Shown here piece after piece: positions 1 to 7,416 of a stretch of 64,000 nucleotides of DNA. The stretch covers positions 1 through 64,000 of the forward strand of contig DULN01000011.1 of assembly GCA_012840355.1 (NCBI GenBank), written 5' to 3'. The stretch's first letter is position 1; each line of letters starts with the position of its first letter. The notes under the pieces were generated by a model that saw only the letters and a program-made list of their open reading frames with translations, did not search any database and was not told where the DNA came from. This DNA comes from Clostridiales bacterium. GTDB lineage: Bacteria; Bacillota; Clostridia; Oscillospirales; CAG-272. Position numbers and translations under genes: made by a program.

Positions 1-66
1 AACGTAACACCAACTCTCGAAGATTACTATCTTTATGTGTTTGAAGACATAGTTGTAGCTACGTAA
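1..66 (+). CDS. C-terminal end of an unidentified ORF, cut by the window edge
   Basis: Frame 1 is open from the first base for 21 codons and stops with TAA at 64-66. The other two forward frames hit stops. The tail contains the short run TLEDYYLYVFED, which resembles the C-terminal end of ABC-2-type transporter ATPases, but it is too short to identify. Codon use is AT-rich compared with the genes to the right. It lies next to a repeat array that may be a transposon end, so it could be cargo, or a host gene beside an insertion. Confidence 0.4.
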   Translation, partial: NVTPTLEDYYLYVFEDIVVAT

Positions 67-107
67 GTCATTGGTTGATCTAGTTCGCCCACTTAATCAT
101 GTGTAAA

Positions 108-188
108 CATCCAACCCGTACACTCACTCCCCCCTGCTATCCAACCTGTAAACTCAACGACCACCGACATCTAACCTGTACACTCACA
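108..188. repeat. Three direct repeats with 30-bp period, possible IS21-like element end
   Basis: The motif YATCYAACCYGTAMACTCA occurs at 108, 138 and 168, exactly 30 bp apart, with unrelated 11-base spacers. Read on the minus strand the array starts near 188 with TGTGAGTGTACAGG. Multiple internally repeated transposase sites just inside a TG terminus are typical of IS21-family ends. No transposase gene is visible inside the window, so the assignment is an inference. Confidence 0.5.
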
Positions 189-190
189 AT

Positions 191-242
191 AAAAAATGCC
201 TGATTTGCTCAATTCCCTAAAAGCAAAAATTAGGCATTTTTT
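191..242. terminator. Bidirectional hairpin terminator
   Basis: AAAAAATGCCT (191-201) pairs with AGGCATTTTTT (232-242), with an inner TTTGCT/AGCAAA stem. The A and T tracts on both sides allow termination in either direction: of rightward transcription from the repeat side and of leftward transcription from the rlmD gene. Confidence 0.7.
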
Positions 243-308
243 ATGTTATAGTATCGAGCAGTAAAACCGAAAAATCAGCCTATCTCAATGCTTTTTTAGC
301 ACCCTGTT

Positions 309-1682
309 TTAAACCCTTGACATCAATACCACGCACTCCACATGCGGCGTATGAGGGAAAAGGTCGACGCAGCACGCTTTTTCAACGCGGTAGCCCTCCT
401 GCATTAGCACTTCAACGTCCCTGACAAGCGTCTTCGGGTTGCAGGACACATAAACAATCTGCCCGGCGCCAAGGGCTATGATTTTCTTCAGCGCCTTAGG
501 GTGCACGCCGTCACGCGGCGGGTCGACGACTAAAATCTCGGGTTTTGCCTGTATCTCGTCCAAAACATAAAGCACGTCCCCTGCGTAATACTCGCAGGAA
601 GAAAGCCCGTTCAGCGCGGCGTTCTCACGCGCGGCTGCGGCGGCTTCCTCGACTATCTCTACGCCCACGACCTTTTTCGCAGCCGGCGCCAAAATTTGCC
701 CGATTGTCCCTATCCCGCAGTAGAGGTCGAGTATGGTTTTGCCGCCCGCGTCGCCGACAAATTCCCTCGCGGTGCTGTATAAAACCTCCGCGCCGAGCGA
801 GTTGGTCTGGAAAAACGAAAACGCCGAGATTTTAAATTTAAGCCCGAGTAGCTCCTCGTAAAAATAGTCGCGCCCGTATAAAATATCCGTGCGGTCGCTT
901 TTCACCACGTCGGCAATGGCGTCGTTGTATGTGTGAAGGATGCCCACGATGTTTCCGGATAGCTCAAGGGTCAAAAGCTTATTTTTAAAGCCCTCAATTG
1001 CGTCGCGCTCGGCGATACTGTAATCCCACTGCGTCGTCGTCACAAGGTTTGCTAAAATCTCGCCGGTCTTATAAGCTTTACGCACAACAAGGTGGCGTAA
1101 GTACCCTTCGTGTGACTGCTTTTTATAGTAGCCGATCCCTAGCTCCGAGAAATGCTCGAGCGCCTTTTTAAGGATCTTTCGGAAATCGCCGTCTACTATT
1201 TGGCACCCTTCAGCCGTAAAAATATCGTAAAAGCTGCGCTTTTTGTGCAGCCCCAAAGTGAGCGGCCCGCCTTTTTCCTCGTCGCCGAACGAAAACTCCA
1301 TCTTGTTGCGGTAGCCCCACTCAAGAGGGCTTTTTTTAATGCCGAGGAAGTCGTAGTCCCTAAAAACCGGGTCGAACAAGGCTTTAGCCTGACGCTCTTT
1401 AATCTTAAGCTCAGCCTCGTATGGCAGCGTCTGATACACGCAGCTGCCGCAGGGGCCAAAGTGTACGCAGAGCGGAGCCTCGGTTTCAACCGTGGATTTT
1501 TCAAGCACCTCAATAAGTTTGCCTTCGCATTTGCCTTTTCGGGTTTTGCTAATCGAAAAGCGTATCTTTTGCCCGGGAATAGCGCCCGGTATCTCAACCG
1601 CATCGCCGTCTACAAAAACAATCCCAATGCCGGGGAAAATAGTCTCCTCTACAATGCCTTCGTATTGCTTGCCTATTTTCAT
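309..1682 (-). CDS. rlmD: 23S rRNA (uracil-5-)-methyltransferase, RlmD/RlmCD type
   Basis: This enzyme makes 5-methyluridine in 23S rRNA using SAM and carries an Fe-S cluster. The 457 residues, normal for the family, show an N-terminal TRAM RNA-binding region (1-62), Fe-S ligands C72, C78 and C81, the SAM loop LDLYCGIGTIG, the motif VVDPPRDGVHP, and the catalytic cysteine in YVSCNPKTL. The ATG start has an AAAGGA site five bases upstream. It follows the exonuclease III gene after 32 bp, so the two are probably one transcript. Gram-positive relatives can modify both U747 and U1939. Which site this one modifies cannot be told from the sequence. Confidence 0.93.
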   Translation of the reverse strand: MKIGKQYEGIVEETIFPGIGIVFVDGDAVEIPGAIPGQKIRFSISKTRKGKCEGKLIEVLEKSTVETEAPLCVHFGPCGSCVYQTLPYEAELKIKERQAKALFDPVFRDYDFLGIKKSPLEWGYRNKMEFSFGDEEKGGPLTLGLHKKRSFYDIFTAEGCQIVDGDFRKILKKALEHFSELGIGYYKKQSHEGYLRHLVVRKAYKTGEILANLVTTTQWDYSIAERDAIEGFKNKLLTLELSGNIVGILHTYNDAIADVVKSDRTDILYGRDYFYEELLGLKFKISAFSFFQTNSLGAEVLYSTAREFVGDAGGKTILDLYCGIGTIGQILAPAAKKVVGVEIVEEAAAAARENAALNGLSSCEYYAGDVLYVLDEIQAKPEILVVDPPRDGVHPKALKKIIALGAGQIVYVSCNPKTLVRDVEVLMQEGYRVEKACCVDLFPHTPHVECVVLMSRV

Positions 1683-1714
1683 CGCAAGTTTCCTTTGCTT
1701 AAAGTGCTTAATTT

Positions 1715-2545
1715 CTAAATCTCAATTTCAAGCAGCACCGGCGCGTGGTCCTGCCTCGGTCCGGTATCTATGATTTCGGAGCGTTTTACTTTGTCGGCAA
1801 TCCTGTCGCTGACCAGCCAATAGTCAATCCTCCAGCCGGAGTTGTTGATTTTGCTGGTCTTTGAAAGCTGCGTCCACCACGAGTAAACGCCCGTCACGTC
1901 GCCGTGCAGATAGCGGAAGGTATCGGTAAAGCCTCTAGCCAAAAGGTTAGAAAAGCCCTCGCGCTCCTCGTCGGTGAAGCCCGCCGAGCCGCGGTTGCTT
2001 TTGGGATGCGCAAGGTCAATCTCCCGGTGCGCAACGTTAAAGTCCCCGCCGGCGACCACATATTTTTCTTTGTCAAGGCACGCAAGGTAATCCGCAAATT
2101 TAATATCCCAAACTTGCCGGTCGGAAAGCCTCGCTAAGCTTTCACCCGCGTTAGGGGTATAAACGCCTACTAAAAAGAAGTGCTCAAACTCAAGCGTTAT
2201 AAGACGTCCTTCATAATCCATCGTGCCCGGCGCGCCGATTTGGGGAAAGCTAACAGCCATCGGGCAAAGGCAGCTTTTATAAAGGAACATTGTGCCCGCG
2301 TAGCTTTTGCGTGCCGGTTCGGCCGAACAGCTTACAACGATAGTGTACTCCGGAAAAAGCTCATTTAAAATACCAAGCTGCTTTTCGCTCAGCCCGCCCG
2401 GCGGCAGCTTCGTTTCTTGAAGCGCAATAGCGTCGGGGGCAATGTCCGCAAGGATGCATAGGACGTTGCGGCTGAGTGCCGCCCGCTGGCTTGTCCCTGT
2501 CAACGCCGCGCCCAGCGAGTCGATATTCCAAGTAATAAAAGTCAA
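1715..2545 (-). CDS. xth: Exodeoxyribonuclease III (AP endonuclease family)
   Basis: This is a repair nuclease that cleaves at abasic sites and degrades 3' ends. Hallmark residues of the exonuclease III fold are present: TWNIDSL at the N-terminus, the metal-binding Glu in ALQETKLP, GVYTPNAG, the catalytic pair in GGDFNVAH, WRIDYWL, and the final DHAPV histidine motif. I place the start at a TTG at 2543-2545 because AGGAGG lies seven bases upstream. A longer frame adds 17 residues with no ribosome site. This gives 276 residues. The 3' neighbour is rlmD, which it probably shares a message with. Confidence 0.93.
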   Translation of the reverse strand: MTFITWNIDSLGAALTGTSQRAALSRNVLCILADIAPDAIALQETKLPPGGLSEKQLGILNELFPEYTIVVSCSAEPARKSYAGTMFLYKSCLCPMAVSFPQIGAPGTMDYEGRLITLEFEHFFLVGVYTPNAGESLARLSDRQVWDIKFADYLACLDKEKYVVAGGDFNVAHREIDLAHPKSNRGSAGFTDEEREGFSNLLARGFTDTFRYLHGDVTGVYSWWTQLSKTSKINNSGWRIDYWLVSDRIADKVKRSEIIDTGPRQDHAPVLLEIEI

Positions 2546-2701
2546 ATTCAACCCTCCTAATATAAAAATTATAAAATATTTCGGCGCATCTTGCAATATC
2601 GCCCGCGCTGCTTCTTGCCCGCGCAGCCTTGAATTAGACGGGCATTACGTTTGCGCCGGCGCATATAAATAGTAAAAATAGCCGGCGCGGGGAGTGATAT
2701 T

Positions 2702-3346
2702 GTGGACAGCCAAGGCGGGATAGCGTTTTTCGGCGCTCATAACATGCCGATAAGCACATACATAAGGTTTTTAAACCTAATCTTGGGAGAGGCCGAAATC
2801 TCGCTTTATATCGACGGCCAGCGCTATTTTTCAGGCATGACGTACGGCGCCTTTTCAAGCTATACATCTATGCCGCCGGGTATATATAGCGTCGCGCTTT
2901 ATAGGGCGGGCGAGTACGGCAGGCCGATAGCGGAAGCAACCGAGTCGCTTTCGGTCGGCAACTCGATAACGCTTGTCGCGACCGGCGCCGCCGGGAATAT
3001 AAAAGTTTATAAAATACCCGAGCCGTATATGGCGCCGGCGGTCAGTTTGCGCTCTTCGCTGAGGGTAGTAAACCTGTCAAAAGAGGGGCTTGCGCTAGAC
3101 GGATGGCTTTCCAACGGCGGGAAGGTGTTTAGCAATGTGCATTATACCGAGCTTAGCCCATACGCCCGGCTGCAGCCGAATGTATATACGGTGACAATTA
3201 CTGCCGCTGGTACTGGCGAAACCGTCGCCGTTGCCGAAAACATATACCTCGAGCCGGGGAAAATGTACTCTCTTTACATAGTGCCCAGCGCAGACGGCGG
3301 CTCGTTTGACGCGCTTTTTGTCGCCGACGGCGAGGTGGCAAAATAA
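2702..3346 (+). CDS. DUF4397 domain protein
   Basis: A 214-residue protein made of two related beta-rich repeats. The first begins around residue 18 (RFLNLILGEAEISLYIDG) and the second around residue 120 (SLRVVNLS), each ending in an ITLVATGAAG- or YSLYIVPSADG-like strand. This is the layout of DUF4397 proteins. Many relatives are extracellular, but no signal peptide or membrane segment is visible here, so its location is unclear. The GTG start has a GGGGAG site eight bases upstream. It is transcribed away from xth and converges on the c-di-GMP gene. The function of the family is not established. Confidence 0.75.
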   Translation: MDSQGGIAFFGAHNMPISTYIRFLNLILGEAEISLYIDGQRYFSGMTYGAFSSYTSMPPGIYSVALYRAGEYGRPIAEATESLSVGNSITLVATGAAGNIKVYKIPEPYMAPAVSLRSSLRVVNLSKEGLALDGWLSNGGKVFSNVHYTELSPYARLQPNVYTVTITAAGTGETVAVAENIYLEPGKMYSLYIVPSADGGSFDALFVADGEVAK

Positions 3347-3350
3347 AAAT

Positions 3351-3374
3351 CCGCCGGCTGAATTTAGCCGGCGG
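3351..3374. terminator. Bidirectional terminator between convergent genes
   Basis: CCGCCGGCT (3351-3359) pairs with AGCCGGCGG (3366-3374), a perfect 9-bp GC-rich stem with a six-base loop. The minus-strand exit reads into ATTTTTATTTTG, and the plus-strand exit is AT-rich. It lies between the DUF4397 gene and the end of the c-di-GMP gene. Confidence 0.8.
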
Positions 3375-3451
3375 ATATATTAATATTTTATTCCAAAATC
3401 TACATATTTCGACAACACTGTAAAGATAATGCCTGGTTGCCTCTATGCAGC

Positions 3452-6040
3452 CTAGACAATTGGCTGCGGCTCGGAAAGGGCAGGGGATATAAGCTTGTCT
3501 TTGTGTTTTGGTTCTGTGATGTCAAATAACGCCGTGACAAATACAGGATTTTCGATTCCTTCAAGATAAGATACCGAACACGTGCAGTATACCCAAATCT
3601 CGCTGCCGCCGCGCCTTCGGACGCGGAACTCAAAAGCCTTGCGCTCGCCCGTCTTTTCACACTCGCTAACCGCGCGGCGCACTTCTGGGGCGTCATGCGG
3701 GTTTATCAAATCAATAATCCCACCCGGTACCTCGCGGCAAAGCTGCTCTTGGGTATACCCGAGCATTCGGTAAAACTCTTCGTTTGCAAATATTAACCTA
3801 GGCACGCCGTCCTCGAGCGAAAAAGCCAAAATGCCGCCGTTTATATTTTCGACAATCGCCTCCAGCTGTTTTGCGGCTACCTTGTGGCGGTCTGCCGCGG
3901 CTTTCTTTTCAGCTTCGGAAAGCCGCAAATCCGTGACATTTTCAAGCGTGGCGTAGACAAGCAGCCTGTCTCCGCAATATGCGATAACCCGCAGCGTTAT
4001 GCGTAAATATGTCTTATCGCCGCAGCCGGGAAGGCGGTAAAACACAAACTCGGATGTAACCTCGTCTCCGGTTTCAATCGACCTGTGCATCGCCTCGAAC
4101 AGTTCGGCGCGCCCGTAGTCGTCAAGATAATTCGTCCACTCGAGCTTTAGCGCGTCGGCTATGGTCATGCCTGCGCTGCCAAGTACGCGCACATATTTTT
4201 CGTTTGCGCGCAGCAGCTCCAGCCTGCCTTCGTGCACCTCTATAATGCACGCCCCGCCGATAAACGAGTTGAAAATAAGAGTGTCCATGCTCTTGGGGTC
4301 CCAAAGGTGTTCGCCGGTAAGGCTTGAGACGGGCACAAATATGCTCGCCCGCAGTTTTTTGGGGCCTTTTTTGAGCAGCTCCTCGTACTCGGGCACCGTC
4401 ATGGGCTTTGCGTAAAGGTAGCCTTGCACGTAACGGCAGCCGATCGAGCGCAAATACTCCGCCTGCTCGAGCGTTTCGACGCCTTCGGCGATGACCTCCA
4501 TATCGAGCCATCTCGCCATGCGGACGACTGACTCGAGTATAATGCCCCCGCGTTTTGAGTCGTCGGAAGTCTCAAGGAATTTCATGTCTAGCTTGAGGAT
4601 GTTGGCCGGCATGTCCTTGAGGGTGTTAAGCGACGAGTAGCCGCTGCCGAAGTCGTCGATTTCAACTGTAAATCCGAGGGATATAAGCTTTTTAAAGACC
4701 GAGAGGATTATTTCTGTTTGCTGGGTAAATGCCGTTTCGGTAATCTCAAGCCGAATCAGCTCGGGGTTTATCCTATATTTTTCGACCAGCCCGGTAAGCA
4801 CGTCGATAAAGTCGGGCATAAGTACGTCGTTGCGCGAGATGTTGACCGATATAGGCAGGGGCGTATGACCTTCGTCGATCCAGCGGCGCTGCAATTTGCA
4901 GACCTCTTCCCAGACGAATTTGTCGAGCTCGTATATAAATCCGTTGCGCTCGAATACCGGGATGAACACCGACGGAGGCACTATTACGTCTGGCTGCTTG
5001 CGCCACCGGACGAGTGCCTCGGCGCCGATAAGCTCTCCCGTCGCGTGGTTGTACTGCGGCTGCAGCCAGGTTTCAAACTCGCCGCTGCGCAGCGCGTCGT
5101 GCATGCTTGCGACGATTTGCTGCTCCTCAAGAAGCCTTTCGCGCATCGACTCCTCGTAATCGGCGACGAAGACGTCGTATTTGCCGTGGATGGACTCCTC
5201 GGCGATAGCCGCCCTGTCGTACATATTGCCGACCGGCAGCTCTTTGTCGACAACCACATACCGGCCGACCCGGATGGTAATCTTCCTGCTGATGCAGTCG
5301 GGCTCCTGGGCTTTTTTATGGCAATCGGCGAGCAGCTTTGAGTCCTTGTACACGGCAGGGTAAAGCGCTGCGAACCTGTCGGAGGTATAGCGGCAGCAAA
5401 TGCCCCCGATTTTCTCAACGCACTCGCTAATTAGGCTGCCTACATACCTTAAAACGTCGTCGCCTTTTTCAATGCCGTATTGGTCGTTTATAATCTTAAA
5501 GTTTTCGATGTTGTAGCAGGAGAACACAAAATATCCGGGCTCGCGGAGGAGAATCATTGCGGCAGCCTCTTGGCAGAACATTTCCCGGCTGAAAAGCCCG
5601 GTCACATTGTCGTATTTGACAAATAGCGGGCAAGGGGGCGCATCGGGGTTCGCGCAGAATTTATGCTGCGATGCGGCAAGCTTTAATAAATTCTCGATTA
5701 TCGGGCAGAGCAGCTTTTCATTGTAAGGCTTGCCGATGGCAGCAATAGCGCCGAGTTCACAAGCGCGCTCGGCAATCTCGCCTGTAGGGTTGTCGCAAAC
5801 TGCAATAGCCGGAAGATTGTCCCAAAGAGGGTGCTTACTTATCGCCGTAAGGAAATGAAAGCCCTCGTCGCTTGATACGTCGACAATCGCAGCCGATACG
5901 GGCGCGCCGCCACCTAAAATATCAAGTGCTTCTGTCCAGCTGTCCGCCTCGTAATATTGATATCTATTTCCAAGCAAGCCTATAAGCGCAAGCTTGTTTG
6001 ATTTTATCGAGCTTAAAATAAGAAGAGTTCGCGAGTCCAA
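3452..6040 (-). CDS. Multidomain c-di-GMP phosphodiesterase (REC-GGDEF-EAL-PAS-PAS)
   Basis: An 862-residue signalling protein. Residues about 5-115 look like a receiver domain, with the phospho-acceptor Asp in AAIVDVSS and the Lys in AIGKPY. Residues about 150-310 form a GGDEF fold in which the signature is TSDRF, so cyclase activity is unlikely. Residues about 325-565 form a full EAL domain with AEALVRW, LEITETAF, DDFGSGYSS, KLDMKFL and AEGVETLEQ, so it probably hydrolyses c-di-GMP. Two PAS-like sensor domains with a PAC-type end follow. No membrane segment is seen. The TTG start at 6038-6040 has AGGAGG six bases upstream. A longer frame from 6127 lacks a ribosome site. Confidence 0.9.
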   Translation of the reverse strand: MDSRTLLILSSIKSNKLALIGLLGNRYQYYEADSWTEALDILGGGAPVSAAIVDVSSDEGFHFLTAISKHPLWDNLPAIAVCDNPTGEIAERACELGAIAAIGKPYNEKLLCPIIENLLKLAASQHKFCANPDAPPCPLFVKYDNVTGLFSREMFCQEAAAMILLREPGYFVFSCYNIENFKIINDQYGIEKGDDVLRYVGSLISECVEKIGGICCRYTSDRFAALYPAVYKDSKLLADCHKKAQEPDCISRKITIRVGRYVVVDKELPVGNMYDRAAIAEESIHGKYDVFVADYEESMRERLLEEQQIVASMHDALRSGEFETWLQPQYNHATGELIGAEALVRWRKQPDVIVPPSVFIPVFERNGFIYELDKFVWEEVCKLQRRWIDEGHTPLPISVNISRNDVLMPDFIDVLTGLVEKYRINPELIRLEITETAFTQQTEIILSVFKKLISLGFTVEIDDFGSGYSSLNTLKDMPANILKLDMKFLETSDDSKRGGIILESVVRMARWLDMEVIAEGVETLEQAEYLRSIGCRYVQGYLYAKPMTVPEYEELLKKGPKKLRASIFVPVSSLTGEHLWDPKSMDTLIFNSFIGGACIIEVHEGRLELLRANEKYVRVLGSAGMTIADALKLEWTNYLDDYGRAELFEAMHRSIETGDEVTSEFVFYRLPGCGDKTYLRITLRVIAYCGDRLLVYATLENVTDLRLSEAEKKAAADRHKVAAKQLEAIVENINGGILAFSLEDGVPRLIFANEEFYRMLGYTQEQLCREVPGGIIDLINPHDAPEVRRAVSECEKTGERKAFEFRVRRRGGSEIWVYCTCSVSYLEGIENPVFVTALFDITEPKHKDKLISPALSEPQPIV

Positions 6041-6416
6041 ACAGATCCTCCTGACAACATGCGCAAAAAATTTTGCAAAATTTCCGCCGCGGACTCCCCC
6101 CTGCGCGGCGAAACCGTGTATTCGCACAATAATATATCGTATAAAACCGCAATTAATTTATGAAAAAGCCGCATTTGCCGACACTTACCTGGACAAATAT
6201 CAATTTTTTATGTTGAAAATATAAAAAAACAATGTTATAATAATTAAAAAACTCAAAATATGTAAAACAGACCGAAGGGAATATTCAGCGGCAGCCGAAA
6301 CTGCGAAGAATAAGCGGGATGTGGGCTTAAATCAGCATCCTCCCTGAAACTAAAGCCACCTTTGGCCCACATAAGCGGCTTTGCTAACGCTTTTATATAA
6401 GTTAGCCGTTTGAGCC
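6041..6416. other. AT-rich intergenic region with inverted repeats
   Basis: No credible gene is present. The region separates the divergent c-di-GMP gene and the truncated LamG ORF. The right half (about 6262-6416) is GC-richer and can fold: GCAG/CTGC around 6290, GGGATG paired with CATCC, GTGGGC paired with GCCCAC, and a terminal hairpin 6377-6416 with GCTAAC (6383-6388) opposite GTTAGC (6401-6406), flanked by GGCT/AGCC. This may be a structured leader or remains of a lost gene end. I could not match it to a known riboswitch class. Confidence 0.35.
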
Positions 6417-7238
6417 TTGGCATACACCTCGGGTAAATATTTCAATACCGTGCCCACCGCGCCGATGAACAGCATGCAATTTGAAAACGGCTTTACGATT
6501 GAAGTTATCTTCTGCGTCGACGAGAACTTCAACCAAAACTACAACCGTTATTGCGGTATTTTCTCGCGCAACTATATCCATGACCTAAACGAGGAGCCGA
6601 CGCTGCTAATGTCGGTTGCGGAAGCCAGCGGCTATGACGCCGACGGCTATCTCGGGTCAAACGGCACCGTTAATCTGCAGTATGTGCAGATAAACCTTGA
6701 CGAAATGAAAACCAACAAAGAGTTTGCCAACGGCATCGGATCAGGCCAGTGGGTCCACTACATGGTCACAAACGACGGCGACATGACAGAAGTTTATGTC
6801 AACGGCGAGTTTATAAATACATACCTCGACTGCAACGGCATACTTTGCATGAATCCCGACTACGGCTGGGAAGTCGGCGTCGGCCGCAAGCCGGGCGCGC
6901 ATAGGACCGACCATAAGAACGAAAACCCGCCGGAAGGCACCATCCGCCGGCTGTTCTGCGGCGCTATATCGGAAATCCGGGTCAGCGAAGGCTATATGGA
7001 CGTCACGGAGTCGCTCTACTACAGCGCGCCAAAATATGATTTGACCTCGATAAAGCCTGAAGTGGTGGCAGCCGAGCCGGTGGCAGATACCGAAGCCCAA
7101 CCGATAGCTACTACCGAAGCTCCTGCCGGGCAGCCTGCCGTAGCGCCCGCCACGTACGACGCGTTTGCAATTGCCATGGCAGCAGCAGCCGCCGCTGCCG
7201 GCGCGACATTCGCTATAAAAAAGAAAAGATCCGGCTAA
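6417..7238 (+). CDS. LamG-like surface protein, probably 5'-truncated
   Basis: The product has a concanavalin/LamG-type fold (about residues 15-205: NGFTIEVIF, GQWVHYMVTNDG, TEVYVNGEFI, ISEIRVSEGY), then a Pro/Glu/Ala/Thr-rich linker and a C-terminal hydrophobic stretch ending in KKKRSG that would anchor it in the membrane. It should be secreted, yet there is no signal peptide. An in-frame TGA lies directly before the first possible start (TTG 6417), and none of the internal GTG or ATG starts has a ribosome site. The beginning of the gene therefore appears lost, and it may be a pseudogene. Confidence 0.6.
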   Translation: MAYTSGKYFNTVPTAPMNSMQFENGFTIEVIFCVDENFNQNYNRYCGIFSRNYIHDLNEEPTLLMSVAEASGYDADGYLGSNGTVNLQYVQINLDEMKTNKEFANGIGSGQWVHYMVTNDGDMTEVYVNGEFINTYLDCNGILCMNPDYGWEVGVGRKPGAHRTDHKNENPPEGTIRRLFCGAISEIRVSEGYMDVTESLYYSAPKYDLTSIKPEVVAAEPVADTEAQPIATTEAPAGQPAVAPATYDAFAIAMAAAAAAAGATFAIKKKRSG

Positions 7239-7283
7239 CCCGGAAGGCTACAAAACCGTATAAGAAAGGGTAATTAAAAAAGT

Positions 7284-7340
7284 AAACAGAGTCCGACGCC
7301 GCAGATTAGACAACTTATGCGCGTTTGGCTCTGTTTTTAT
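7284..7340 (+). terminator. Terminator after the LamG-like gene
   Basis: AAACAGAG (from 7284) pairs with CTCTGTTTTTATT (about 7329-7341), closing a loop of roughly 37 bases that can form further pairs (ACGC/GCGT). The U-tract follows the stem directly. Confidence 0.55.
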
Positions 7341-7416
7341 TATAGCGGGTGCTTCTCCCGCATAGCCTATTTTTAGCGATGCTTTTCAAAACTGCAAATA
7401 AAAAGAGGGGACAAAG

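Noticed and set aside
108..188. Reading the 30-bp repeats as a CRISPR array
   Set aside because: Repeats of 19 bases with 11-base spacers are far from CRISPR dimensions and no cas gene is near.
6262..6300. A glycine riboswitch because of ACCGAAGGG
   Set aside because: The rest of the glycine aptamer consensus, including the CTCTCAGG block, is absent, and the downstream gene is not a glycine gene.
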